DNA of 64,000 nucleotides from Ichthyophis bannanicus. Taxonomy: Eukaryota; Chordata; Amphibia; Gymnophiona; Ichthyophiidae. Position numbers and translations under genes: made by a program. The stretch covers positions 189,154,184-189,218,183 of the forward strand of contig CM066044.1 in NCBI GenBank assembly GCA_033557465.1, written 5' to 3'. Shown piece after piece: positions 52,015 through 62,256 of this stretch. Positions within the stretch are counted from its first letter, which is position 1; the number at the start of each line of letters is the position of its first letter. The notes beneath the pieces are model-generated. The model was not told where the DNA came from, searched no databases, and worked only from the letters and a program-made list of their open reading frames with translations.

Positions 52015-52647
52015 CTAGTTCCTGATCCAAAATACTACATTGCCTCCATTCCCATGACTATTTAATTTTGCCAAGAGTCTCTCATGAGGGACCTTGTCAA
52101 AGGCTTTCTGAAAATTCAGGTACACTATATCAACTGGTTCATCTTGGTCTACCTGTTTATTTACACTTTCAAAAAAATATAACAGATTAATAAGACAAGA
52201 CTTTCCATGGCTAAATCTATGTTGGCTTTCATCCATTAAACCATGACTATTTACATGTTCAGTAATTTTATTCTTTATAATGGTTTCTACTATTTTGACC
52301 GGTACCAATGTCAGGCTTACCCATCAGTAGTATCCCGGCTCCCCCCTGGAATCCTTTTTAAAAATTGGCGTAACATTAGCCATTCTCCATTCTTCAGGTA
52401 TTACAGATGATTTTAATGATAGTTCACAGCTTACTAATAGTAGGTCTGCAATCTCATCTTTGAGGTCTTTCAACATTCTTGGATGTATACCATCTGGTCC
52501 AGGTGATTTACTACTCTTCAGTTTATCAAATACTTGTATGACATCATCCCGGTTTATCAATATTTCTTTCATTTCTTCAAATATATCACATTTAAATATC
52601 ATTTCAAGCATGAAAAACTTCTCTATATCTTCTTCAGTAAAGATCAA
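52015..52647 (-). pseudogene. CR1 reverse transcriptase, N-terminal half in two frames
   Basis: Frames 52647-52324 and 52308-52015 together hold SSKSPGPDGIHPRMLKDLKD, IPEEWRMANVTPIFKK, KNKITEHVNSHGLMDESQH and YLNFQKAFDKVPHERLLAK, in the CR1 order. The catalytic palm motif A is altered from YLDF to YLNF. The frame between them is lost near 52310-52325, in the NYRPVSL region. Confidence 0.85.
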
Positions 52648-52720
52648 AGCAAAGAATTAATTCAGTCTCTCTGCTATGGTCTTGTCCTCCCTTAGTGCCC
52701 ATTTTACTCCTCTATCATCT

Positions 52721-53113
52721 AACGTAGATCGATTGTTTACGTCATCAGAATATAAAAAGACTAGGGGACATGCAATGAACTACAGGGTAACCTATTTAAG
52801 ACTATTAAGAGAAAATATTTTCTCACTCAACGTACAATCAAACTCTGGAATTTGTTACCGGAGAATGTAGTAAAAGCTGTTAGTGGTAGCTGGATTTTAA
52901 AAAGGTTTGGACAATTTCCTGGAGAAAAGGTCCATAAACCATTATTAAAAGGGACACGGGATATCATTGCTTGACCCAATACAAGCATTGAGGAACCTGT
53001 GTCTTTTGGGGAAACTACTAGGTACTTATGACCAAGATTGGCCACTGTTGGAAACAGGATACTGGGCTTGATGGACCTTGGTCTGACCCAGTATGGCATA
53101 TCTTATGTTCTTA
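52721..53113 (+). mobile_element. plus-strand CR1 (subfamily X) nested in minus-strand CR1
   Basis: A 5'-truncated CR1 begins AACGTAGATCGATTGTTTAC and ends with the 3' tail CATATCTTATGTTCTTA. It interrupts the host CR1 between CTCTATCATCTAA (to 52722) and TGATCCAATTGACTCTC (from 53114); the uninterrupted form of that junction is seen at 56085-56108. Two bases (AA) are shared at the 5' junction, as expected for microhomology during LINE integration. The coding end is broken by an insertion of one base near 52888. Confidence 0.88.
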
Positions 53114-53770
53114 TGATCCAATTGACTCTCTCACAGGTATTTTGCTACGAATGCACTTGAAAAAGTTTTTATTATGCGTTTTTGCTTCCACAGCAAGCTT
53201 TTTTTCAAATTCTTTCTTTGCCTGCCTTATCAATGCCCTGCATCTAACTTACCAGTGCTTATGTTGTTTCCCATTTTCGTCATCTGGCTCCTTTTTCTAT
53301 TTCCTGAAAGATGCTTTTTTGGCTACAATAGCTTCTCTGACCTTGCCTTTAAACCATGCTGGCAGTTTTTTGGCCTTCTTTCCACTGTTCTTAAAGCATG
53401 GGATACATGTGATCTGGGCTTCCAAGATAGTATTTTTAAATAACACACATACTTGAAGTAAAACATCTCGGCGGGACATACAGCCCCACAACTTGCAATC
53501 GTGAATGAGGGCCTTTATCTTAATTTGCAGCTGCACCTCTTACTTTTTCCACCAACACCTTCATCTCTTGCACCAAATCCAGTGTTCCACTAAGGACTAA
53601 GAACATAAGATATGCCATACTGGGTCAGATCAAGGTCCATCAAGCCCAGTATTCTGTTTCCAACAGTGGCCAATCTAGGTCATATGTACCTAGCAGTTTC
53701 CCCAAGGGACACAGGTTCCACAATGTTTGTATTGCTTCAAGCATTGATATCCTGGGTCCCTTCTTAATAA

Positions 53771-54422
53771 TAGAAACATAGAAACATAGAAATATGATGA
53801 CAGAAAAAGACCACAAGGCCCATCTAGTCTGTCCTTCCATAAACAACTACAACAGTCCACTTTCTACCTTTAGAGATCCTCTGTGTTGGTCCCATGCTTT
53901 TTTGAATTCAGTTACTGTCCTCATCTCTACCACCTCCACTGGGAGACTATTCCACGGGTCTACTACTCTTTCCGTAAAGAAATATTTCCGCATATCACTC
54001 CTGAATCTATCTCCCTTCACCCTCATCCCATGTCCCCTCGTAGCAGAACTTGCTTTCAATAGAAAGAGGCTGTCTCCCTGAACATTTATGCCACGGAGGT
54101 ATTTAAACATCTCAATCATATCACCTCTATCCCGCCTTTCCTCTAAGGTGTACATATTAAGATCCTTAAGTCTGTCCTCATATGCTTTATAATGAAGCCC
54201 ATTAATCATTTTAGTAGTAACCCTCTGCACCGACTCCATCCTGTTCACATCCTTTTGAAGGTGCGGTCTCCAGAATTGCACACCATACTTCAAATGAGGT
54301 CGCACCAAAGACTTATACAGAGGTATTATCACCTCCTTTTTTCTGCTAGCCATTCCTCTCCGTATGCACCCAAGCATCCTCCTAGCTTTTGCCGTCGCCT
54401 TTTCTACCTGTTTAGCTACTTT
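53771..54422 (-). mobile_element. CR1 subfamily Y insertion inside CR1 X
   Basis: The 3' end with AGAAACATAGAAACATAGAA (tandem tail) lies at 53772 and the truncated 5' end at about 54422, after CTACCTGTTTAGCTACTT. On either side the X sequence is contiguous: TTCTTAATAA before and ATGGTTTATGGACC after, as seen uninterrupted in complement at 61693-61714. Same strand as its host. Confidence 0.9.
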
Positions 54423-54893
54423 ATGGTTTATGGACCTTTCCTCCAGGAACTTGTCCAAACCTTTTTTAAACCCAGCTACACTAACAGCCTTTACTACATC
54501 CTCCGGTAACAAATTCCAGAGTTTGATTACACGTTGAGTGAAAAAATATTTTCTTTTATTAGTATTAAATAGTTTACCCTGTAGCTTCATTGCATGTCCC
54601 CTAGTCTTTCTATATTCTGATAAGGTAAACAATCGATCTACGTTTACCCGTTCCACTCCATTCATTAATTTATAGACTTCTATCATATCTCTCCTCAGCC
54701 GTCTCTTTTCCAGGTTAAAGAGCCCTAACCTTTTTAGCCTTTCTTCATAGGAGTATCCTTCCATCCCCTTTACCATTTTGGTGGCTCTTCTCTGAACCTT
54801 TTCTAAAATCGCTATATCCTTTTTAAGATACGGCGACCAGAATTGCACACAATATTCAAGGTGCGGTCTCACCATGGAACGATATAGAGGCAT
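53847..54893 (-). pseudogene. chimeric CR1 frame: X-type C-terminus fused to Y-type C-terminus
   Basis: Residues 1-157 (to SINH) are the C-terminal part of the subfamily X protein: [34 protein letters not shown] and [20 protein letters not shown]. From residue 158 (KVAKQVEKATAKARRMLG) to the end it is the C-terminal part of a different subfamily, Y, with its own RPHLKYGVQFW, VQRVTTKMI and KYFFTERVVDPWNSLP. The Y element inserted at the last codons of X in the same orientation and phase, replacing the X stop codon. The open frame is a by-product of nesting, not a functional gene. Confidence 0.9.
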
Positions 54894-55669
54894 TATAATA
54901 TCTTTTGTTTATTTTCCATTCCTTTCCTTATCATACCTAGCATTCTATTTGCTCTCTTGGCTGCCGCTGCACACTGGGCCGAAGGTTTTAACATGGAATC
55001 CACAATGACGCTTAAATCTTTTTCCTGGGTGGTGGTGGTTCCTAATGTGGAACCTTGCATCGTGTAACCATAGTTTGGGTTGTTCTTCCCTAGGTGCATA
55101 ACCTTGCACTTGTCCACATTAAATTTCATCTGCCATTTTGATGCCCAGTCTTCCAATTTATCAAGATCCTCTTGCAATTTTCCACAATCCTCTTGGGTTT
55201 TAACAACTTTAAATAGTTTTGTGTCATCTGCAAATTTGATATCTTCACTCGTTATTCCACTTTCCAGGTCATTTATGAATATGTCAAAAAGCAGCGGACC
55301 CAGCACAGATCCTTGGGGTACACCACTATTCACCTTTCTCCATTGGGAAAATTGGCCATTTAGCCCTACCTTCTGCTTTCTATCTTTTAACCAGTTCCTG
55401 ATCCACAATAGTACACTGCCTCCTATCCCATGACTCTTTAGCTTTGCCAAAAGTCTCTCATGAGGGACCTTGTCAAAAGCTTTCTGAAAGTCCAGATACA
55501 CAGTATCAACCGACTCACCTTTGTCCACCTGATTATTCACTCCTTCAAAAAAACATAACAGATTAGTAAGACAAGATCTTCCTTGTCTAAAGCCATGTTG
55601 ACTGTCTCCCATTAGGTCATGACTATCTACATGCTGAGTAATTTTATTCTTTATGATGGTTTCTACCAT
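54893..55669 (-). pseudogene. CR1 reverse transcriptase catalytic core
   Basis: The 258-codon frame has HGFRQGRSCLTNLL (25-38), motif A YLDFQKAFDKVPHERLLAK (58-76), motif [15 protein letters not shown] (115-128) and motif C FADDTKL (146-152), so both catalytic aspartates of motif C and the one of motif A are intact. It overlaps the previous frame by a few bases and ends TAATG, where the next frame starts, because of single-base shifts in an ancestral single ORF. Context and order identify it as the middle of CR1 ORF2. Confidence 0.92.
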
Positions 55670-57126
55670 TTTCCCCGTAATGATGTCAGGCTCACCGGTC
55701 TGTAGTTTCCCGGATCACCCCTGGAACCCTTTTTAAAAATGGGTGTTACATTGGCGATCCTCCAATCTTCAGGTATTAGAGATGATTTTAATGATAGTTC
55801 ACAGATTACTAATAGCAGGTCTGCAATCTCGTATTTCAGTTCTTTCAACACCCTTGGATGTATACCATCCGGCCCAGGTGATTTGCTACTGTTCAGTTTA
55901 TCTAATAGTTGTAATACATCTTCCCGATGTATCGATATTTCCTTCAATTTTTCCGCACCTTTAAATACCACTTCAGTCATGGGTAACATCCCTACATCTT
56001 CCTCAGTAAAGACTGAAGCAAAGAATTCATTCAGTCTCTCCGCTATCGCCTTGTCGCATCTTAGTGCTCCTTTAACCCCTTTATCATCTAATGGACCAAC
56101 TGACTCTCTCACAGGTTTTTTGCTACGAATGTACTTGAAAAGGTCTTTACTTCGTGTTTTTGCTTCCGCAGCAAGCTTCTTCTCAAATTCTCCCTTTGCC
56201 TGCCTTATCAATGCCTTGTATTTGACTTGCCAGTGCTTGTGCTGTTTCCAGGTTTCATCGTTTGGCTCTTTTTTCCATTTCCTGAAAGATGCTTTTTTGG
56301 CAACAACAGCCTCTCTGACCTCACCTTTAAACCATGCTGGCAGTTTTTTGGACTTTCTTCCACTTTTCTTAAAGCGTGGAATACAGCTGGTCTGGGCTTC
56401 CAAGATAGTATTTTTCAACAACAGCCAAGTCTGATGTACGTCTTTAACCTTTGCAACTGCTCCTTTTAGTTTTTTCTTAACTGTTTTCCTCATTTTATCA
56501 TAGTCTCCCTTTCGAAAGTTAAAAGGTAGTACTGTGGATTTCCTTACTATCCCTCCTCCACTAATTAAATCAAAGGCGATCATGCTATGATCGCTTATGC
56601 CAAGTGGCCCCAACAACCTTATCTCTTGCACTAGATCTGATGTTCCACTAAGGATTATGTCTAATATGGCTTCCCCTCTGGTCGGTTCATGAACCAGCTG
56701 CTCCAAGAAGCAGTCATTTATTTCATCTAGGAACTTTATCTCCCTAGCATGTCCTGACGTGACACTGACCCAGTCGATACCGGGGTAGTTGAAATCACCC
56801 ATTATTATTACTGTGCTGTAACTTTTGTTAGCTTCCTTGATTTCTTTGAGCATTTCATCATCCATTTGGTCATTCTGGCCAGGCACTCGATAGTACACCC
56901 CCACTGCCATTGCCTTCCCCCTTTTACATGGAATTTGAATCCATATAGATTCTACAGCAGATTTTGTTTCCTGCAAAACTTTAATCCTTTCTGACTCAAT
57001 GCCCTCTCTAACATAGAGAGCAACCCCTCCACCAATTTGATCAGCTCTATCATTACAATATAGTTTGTACCCAGGTATCACAGTGTCCCACTGGTTGTCC
57101 TCCTTCCACCATGTCTGATATTCCAA
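55663..57126 (-). pseudogene. CR1 endonuclease and start of reverse transcriptase
   Basis: The 487-codon frame carries the endonuclease that nicks target DNA and the first part of the reverse transcriptase. Endonuclease: TWW (5-7), GGGVALYVREG (32-42), VGVYYRVPG (75-83), catalytic GDFNYPGIDW (110-119), EPTRGEAILD (147-156) and SDH (178-180), all catalytic positions present. Linker: LPAWFKGEVREAVVAKKASF (262-281). Reverse transcriptase: KSPGPDGIHPRVL (415-427), NYRPVSLTS (474-482). It ends at a frameshift immediately before MVETIIKNKI of the next frame. The first Met is internal. Confidence 0.92.
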
Positions 57127-57379
57127 TCATATCTAACCTTTTATTTAGTGCTATATATTCTAACTCTCCCATCTTATTTTTTAGACTTCTAGCATTTGCA
57201 TACAAGCATTTTAGAGAATGTATTTTATTCATAATAATTTGGCTATTGTTAGACATGGGTAATTTGGGATCTTTAAGCTCTGTCTGCTCCATACTTGAGG
57301 GTATTTGGGCTACTTTACTCTTTTGTGGAACCTCTCTGCTTTTGGTAGTATCCTTCAAAGAAACATTCTTCCGAACCAT
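57053..57379 (-). pseudogene. CR1 ORF2 start and endonuclease N-terminus
   Basis: The frame opens with MVRKNVSLKDTTKSREVPQK and includes KCLYANARSLKNKMGELEYI, the conserved start of the CR1 endonuclease with its NARSL motif. After DMIGIS a frameshift moves the coding to 57126 (TWWKEDNQWD). The upstream portion is a plausible N-terminus of ORF2, but I cannot confirm the true start codon. Confidence 0.83.
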
Positions 57380-57540
57380 CCGCTCTTGGGCGACTGTCGG
57401 CTTTCCCCTAATATCTAGTTTAAAAGCTGCTCTATCTCCTTTTTAAAGGATAGTTCCAGACTAGTTCCAGAATAACTTCCCTTCTTATTGGTTCATGAAC
57501 CAGTTGCTCCAAGAAGCAGTCACTTATTTCATCTCAAATC

Positions 57541-58098
57541 TTTAAGCCTGATTCCTGAAGCGGGATGTCCGGGCCATCCGGATGTCCCTGCTGAAGACTG
57601 AGCCACTAGGACCCAATTCTGGTCCATGAGAACAAGATGTTCCCGTGGGAGCCAGAATCGGGCCTAAGGACAGCCTGTGGATGACCTCCCCACAGATGTC
57701 CCATACAACTGCATCTCCGGCCCCCAATATCCCCACTGCCCGACCCATGGCTGGCCTCCCACTGCCTGCATCAGATGGCGGGGACCCCCCCACACTCAGC
57801 CCCGGCCCCGTGGGTGGTTGCCATGCCCTGATCCCATGCAAAATACCGCTTATACCACCTCTGAGGTGTTATGAACAGTATGGCCCCGAGGCCCGGCAGC
57901 ACGTACAGGGCTGTGACCTGAATTGGCCCTTCTATGTGCTGCCGGTTGGCCCACCCCTGCTCCACCCCCAACTCCACCCCCCCCGCCGGCTCTCCCCATC
58001 CTGAAGCACAGGACATATAGGGAGAGCCAGTGCAAGAATGGGATTAGGCAGGTTGCGGGGCTGCACGTCATGGAGGGACATACAGCTCCACAACCCGC
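57541..58098. other. GC-rich insert of unknown type in CR1 Z
   Basis: This segment separates the endonuclease codons for GHAMEIK from those for DEISDCFLEQL. It is rich in CCCC, GGCC and CCCCACTC motifs. Its right end (GGACATACAGCTCCACAACC) is repeated in diverged form near 53475-53500 inside the other CR1. Overlapping frames on both strands (57542-57841, 57645-58004) carry no recognised domain. Confidence 0.5.
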
Positions 58099-58176
58099 AA
58101 TCGTGAATGAGGGCCTTTATCTCCATAGCATGTCCTGCAGTGACATTGACCCAGTCGACACTAGAATAATTGAAAT
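58099..58176. repeat. 78-bp direct repeat, left copy
   Basis: Identical at all 78 positions to 60477-60554. It begins AATCGTGAATGAGGGCCTTT and ends AGAATAATTGAAAT. The sequence is CR1 endonuclease region. The pair flanks the DIRS fragment. Confidence 0.95.
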
Positions 58177-60476
58177 GAAGTAATTAGTCCTTACCTGCTA
58201 ATTAGTGTTCCTGAAGGAACTCCAGTCCAGTCCCTTTACTTCTGCATTCTCAGTCTCCAAGCAGCTGGAGGGTTCCCGTAAGCCAGAGAGCTTACTGGAG
58301 TCTTAGTTCTTCCATTAATTTAAATTTATAGGCTTTATTTACCTTTAATTTCTTTTTGTACCTTTTTTCTTTTAAGTTGATTTACTTTTGTCTTTTGGAG
58401 CCTCCTGTGCCTTTAATTTCAGCTGGCTCCTCTTCCCCTCCCCTTCCTCTCTCTCTTACTCAGAGCCTGTGCTCTTGCCCGTTGGAGGGGGTTTGCCTGA
58501 GCAGCGAGGAGGATCGGGGAGATCTCCTCTCGCTGGCTCGGCTGGCCAGAATCCCGAGGCTCCTTCCACGGTCTGGCCCTGCCTCGCGCCGAAGCCCTTC
58601 AGGTGGCTGAGCGCTGGAGGCGGCATCGCGGCTTACCCGAAGACATTGCCTGCCTCGCACTGCAGCCCTCGGCCGGCTGTGCGTTGGAGGCGGCGGCGCT
58701 CTGCAGGAGAGGTTGGGGACCAGATCCGAAGGAGGAGTCCGACCGGGAAGGCACAGCCGCTGTCTGCAGGCCCGATCTCCACGTGGCTGAGGCCTACCAC
58801 GTAGAAACCAGCAAAGGACGGCTGGTTTTTCCTCGTGCAGAGCAGCACCCCGAGAAAAACATCAAACAGCAAGTATTGAAGGGATTTTTCCCCACGGGGT
58901 CTGATTCCAGTTTATTTCATTTTATTTCCTTTTATTTCAATGGTAAAGTTTTTAACCTCTTCCTTGCTGGTGTTTTGGGAGGAGGGGAAGGTTCTCTGAA
59001 CCCCAGATATTAAAATTCTCCATTACTTTTTTATTTCAAGTCTGACTTTACTCTCTGAGATTGGGTTCTTTTACCTTCCAGGTTATTTATTATTTTTATA
59101 CACTCTGTTACCTGGGGGTAAAAAAGGGGCATGTCGGGCAAGCCACGGTGTCCATCCTGCGGTACCCGTAGGGGCACAGCCTCGGAAGCAGGAGTCTGCA
59201 GGGGTTGCGCTGCAGAGGCGGCTTCCGTAGAACAAGAGATCCATTTAACCATGGCTCAAGCTTCCCAGGAATCAGGGGAGCCCCTGGAGGGGGAGGGGAA
59301 TCTCATTCTCCCCCTCCTTCAACCTTGGATGTGCCGGCCTCTTCCCTGTCCCTTCCTTCCACATCCATTGGGGTGGAGGAGGGCTGGGAACATTTTTCTC
59401 CGGAATTTGTCCTCCTATTGCATAAGGCCTATTGCATGTGCCGGCAGGGTGCAGGTAATTTAGGAGCAGCGAAGGAATGCGCGGTGGTCGGTCCGGGGAA
59501 GGTCAGGTCCCAGGACTCGGGGGTCCCGACTAAGCGCGCAAGATTAATGAGCGAGGAGCCGCTCACGTCCCAGTCTCAGGACACCCCGGAAGAGGAGGTC
59601 TCAGACGGAGAAGTAGGAGAGGAAGAGGAAGAGCTCGAAGAGGGTGAAATTCCAGAGGAGGAACAATCCCGCATAGTCCGAGTTTTTCGCCGAGAGGAGC
59701 TTCTGGCGTTGATAAATGAGTCACTAAAAGTCCTCAATATGGCCTCGGATACGCCAGCAGATGAGGAAGCTCTGGAGGATCCGTTGATCCAGGCCGTCAG
59801 GAAGTCACAGAAGGTGTTTCCTGTCCACAGAGTGGTACGTCAGATGATCCAGGAGGAATGGAATCAGTCAGAAGCAAGTTTGAGGGGAGTCCGTGCTATG
59901 ACTCGCCTGTACCCATTGCCGGAACCGGACAAGGACCTACTGAAGTCACCGAGAGTGGACGCAGCGGTGTTGGCGGTTACGAAGAAGACGACTATCCCAG
60001 TCGAGGGCAGCGCGGCCCTCCCGGATATTCAAGATAGAAAATTAGATATGCTGCTGAAGCAAGCTTTTGATGTTAGTGCTCTCGCCTTACAGGTCTCCGT
60101 TTCAGGGGCATGGGTGGCCCGGGCCTGCCTGAGGTGGTCTCAACAACTTCAACTAGCAGACGGTCTCCCTGGGGATGCTCAGGCGGTTTCAGCTAGGTTG
60201 GAGTCCGGAGCTGCCTTCCTGGCAGATAGCCAGTATGACCTCATTAGGAGCCTGGCTAAGAACATGGCCTCAGTGGTAGCAGCCAGGCGTTATTTGTGGT
60301 TACGTAATTGGGCAGCGGATGCCTCTTCAAAGGCGCGCCTGAGCCGTCTTCCCTTTAAGGGGAAGCTGTTGTTTGGAGAAGACCTGGATAAGTTGGTAAA
60401 GGACCTTGGCGAGTCTAAAGGGGGCAGGCTTCCGGAAGACAGGCCGAAGCAAGGCCACTCGATGGCCCCGACTCGG
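58177..60476 (+). mobile_element. DIRS-like retrotransposon, 5' fragment, flanked by 78-bp direct repeats
   Basis: The fragment begins GAAGTAATTAGTCCTTACC, followed by a likely DIRS inverted terminal repeat (ACTCCAGTCCAGTCCCTTTA), a leader, and a gag-like gene from 59131. It stops abruptly inside that gene at 60476; reverse transcriptase, RNase H and tyrosine recombinase are absent. The bordering CR1 sequence of 78 bp is present in identical copies at 58099-58176 and 60477-60554. DIRS elements normally integrate through a recombinase without target duplication, so this structure is unusual. Confidence 0.82.
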
Positions 60477-60488
60477 AATCGTGAATGA
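59131..60488 (+). pseudogene. DIRS gag-like gene (LAP2alpha-related core), frameshifted and truncated
   Basis: The likely start is the ATG at 59131 (MSGKPRCPSCGTRRG), with a CPSC...CRGC pair that may form a zinc ribbon. A frameshift in a G run near 59280-59300 moves coding to the frame that stays open to 60488. In that frame (numbered from 59205) an acidic tract lies at residues 129-154, and the core with RRYLWLRNWAADASSK (361-376) and LPFKGKLLFGEDLDKL (382-397) matches the DIRS gag family to which the vertebrate LAP2alpha C-terminal domain is related. The last few codons after 60476 are CR1 sequence. It would make a capsid-like RNA-binding protein; the copy is broken. Confidence 0.85.
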
Positions 60489-60554
60489 GGGCCTTTATCT
60501 CCATAGCATGTCCTGCAGTGACATTGACCCAGTCGACACTAGAATAATTGAAAT
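60477..60554. repeat. 78-bp direct repeat, right copy
   Basis: Second copy of the repeat described at 58099-58176. From here the CR1 continues without interruption (CACCCATTATTACTGTG), so this copy is joined to the main body of CR1 Z. Confidence 0.95.
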
Positions 60555-61249
60555 CACCCATTATTACTGTGTTGTAACTTTTGCTAGCGTCCCTGATTTC
60601 TCTTAGCATTTCATCATCCAACTGTTCATTATATAGATCCCCACTGCCATCGTTCTCACCTTTTTACATGGGATTTCTATCCATAGAGATTCTACTGCAT
60701 ATTTTGTTTCCTGCAAAACGTTAATCCTGTCTGACTCAATGCCCTCTCTAACATATACCATAGCTCCTCCATCAATTTGATCTACCCTATCATTGCGATA
60801 TAGTTTGTATCCAGGTATCACAGTGTCCCATTGGTTGTTCTCCTTCCACCAGTCTTTGAGATGCCAATCATATCTAACCTTTCATTTCCTTCAGTATTCT
60901 CAGATGTATAGAAACACAGAAACACGACAGCAGAAAAAAAACACATGGCCTATCTAGTCCGCCCTTCCATATCAACTATTACAATAGTTCCCTTTTTTCC
61001 TTTTGAGATACTCTGTGTTTGTCCCATGCTTTTTTGAATTCAGATACGGTTCTCATCTCTACCACCTCCACTGGGAGACTATTCCACACATCTGCCACTC
61101 TTTCTGTAAAGAAATATTTCCGCATATTATTCCTAAGTATATCCCCTTTCAACCTCATCATATGTCCCCTCGTAGCAGAGCCTGATTTCAATCAAAAGAG
61201 GCTCCCTTCCTGTGCATTTATACCACCAAGGTATTTAAACGTCTCTATC

Positions 61250-61890
61250 GTTCCATGGTGAGACCGCACCTTGAATATTGTGTGCAATTCTGGTCGCCGT
61301 ATCTTAAAAAGGATATAGCGATTGTAGAAAAGGTACAGAGAAGAGCCACCAAAATGGTAAAGGGGATGGAAGGATACTCCTATGAAGAAAGGCTAAAAAG
61401 GTTAGGGCTCTTTAACTTGGAAAAGAGACGGCTGAGGGGAGATATGATAGAAGTCTATAAATTAATGAACGGAGTGGAACGGGTAAACGTAGATCGATTG
61501 TTTACCTTATCAGAATATAGAAAGACTAGGGGACATGCAATGAAGCTACAGGGTAAACTATTTAAGACTAATAAAAGAAAATATTTTTTCACTCAACGTG
61601 TAATCAAACTCTGGAATTTGTTACCGGAGGATGTAGTAAAGGCTGTTAGTGTAGCTGGGTTTAAAAAAGGTTTGGACAAGTTCCTGGAGGAAAGGTCCAT
61701 AAACCATTATTAAGAAGTGACCGAAGATATCAATGCTTGACCCAGTACAAGCATTGTGGAACTTGTTTCTCTTGGGGAAACTGCTAGGTACATGTGACCT
61801 AGATTGGCCACTGTTGGAAACAGAATACTGGGCTTGATGGACCTTGGTCTGACCCAGTATGGCATATCTTATGTTCTTATGTTCTTATGT
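61250..61890 (+). mobile_element. plus-strand CR1 subfamily X nested in CR1 Y
   Basis: A 5'-truncated CR1 starting TTCCATGGTGAGACCGC, with the C-terminal coding region and the 3' end GTATGGCATATC followed by three units of TTCTTATG-like tail. The Y sequence is interrupted between GTCTCTATC and TATCATATCTCC. A TATC on both sides (61246-61249 and 61891-61894) could be a 4-bp target duplication or shared microhomology. Confidence 0.9.
61255..61713 (+). pseudogene. CR1 subfamily X ORF2 C-terminus, frame intact to stop
   Basis: The frame of 152 codons begins inside the protein ([20 protein letters not shown]) and runs through [36 protein letters not shown] and [20 protein letters not shown] to its natural TAA stop after ERSINHY. 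It has no stop or frameshift, making this a young insertion. It lacks the endonuclease and catalytic motifs owing to 5' truncation. Confidence 0.9.
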
Positions 61891-62256
61891 TATCATATCT
61901 CCTCTATCCCGCCTTTCCTCTAACGTATACATATTAAGATCCTTAAGTCTATCCTCATATGCTTTAGAACAAAGACCACTAACCATTTTAGTAGCCACCC
62001 TCTGCACCGACTCCAACCTGTTCATGTTCTTTTGAAGGTGTGATCTCCAGAATTGCACACAATACTCCAAATGAGGTCGCAGCAAAGATTTATACAGAGG
62101 CACTATCACCTCCTTTTTTCCACCTGTCGTTCTTCTCTCTATGCACCCAAGCATCCTGCTAGCTTTCACCGTTGTCTTTTTATCTGTTTAGCAACTTTAA
62201 GATAATCAGAAACAGTCACACTCAGGTCCCTCACTTCTTTTGTGGACAGAACTACT

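Larger units (their letters stand above)
50898..53598 (-). mobile_element. CR1 LINE subfamily X, minus strand, carrying a nested CR1
   Basis: The 3' end reads ATGCCATATTGGGTCAGACC and CCCAGTATCTTGTTTCCAAC. Going 5' on the minus strand are the C-terminal coding region (51170-51550), the decayed reverse transcriptase (51640-52650) with KSPGPDGIHPRML and YLNFQKAFDKVPHERL, and the linker region KLPAWFKGKVREAIVAKKAS (53390-53300). A plus-strand CR1 (52721-53113) interrupts it. Many stops and frame changes; older than the copy at 53599-57445. A short stretch at 53465-53525 matches 58075-58125. Confidence 0.87.
53599..57445 (-). mobile_element. near full-length CR1 LINE subfamily X, minus strand
   Basis: This is the most complete CR1 of the window: 3' end AACATAAGATATGCCATACT at 53602; coding region from about 57379 down to 54423; 5' untranslated part to about 57445. 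It has endonuclease (57200-56560), linker, reverse transcriptase (55920-54980) and C-terminal region. A Y-type CR1 (53771-54422) was inserted in the same orientation at the end of the coding region. The coding sequence is divided by about three frameshifts (near 57120, 55665 and 54900) but has few stops, so it is relatively young. Confidence 0.92.
57478..60895 (-). mobile_element. CR1 5'-region copy Z, interrupted twice
   Basis: Minus-strand CR1 endonuclease sequence is found at 60895-60477 (frames 60821-60603 and 60621-60415) with GGAMVYVREGIESDRINVLQ and the catalytic MGDFNYSSVDWVNVTAGHAM. It continues at 58176-58099 as a repeated copy and at 57540-57478 with DEISDCFLEQLVHEP. It is interrupted by a DIRS-like fragment (58177-60476) and by a GC-rich insert (57541-58098). 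The remainder of the CR1 is missing. It adjoins the 5' end of the X copy at 53599-57445. Confidence 0.8.

Noticed and set aside
58388..58804. 138-codon frame upstream of the DIRS gag
   Set aside because: It lies in the GC-rich leader of the DIRS element and shows no domain; frames overlap in several phases.
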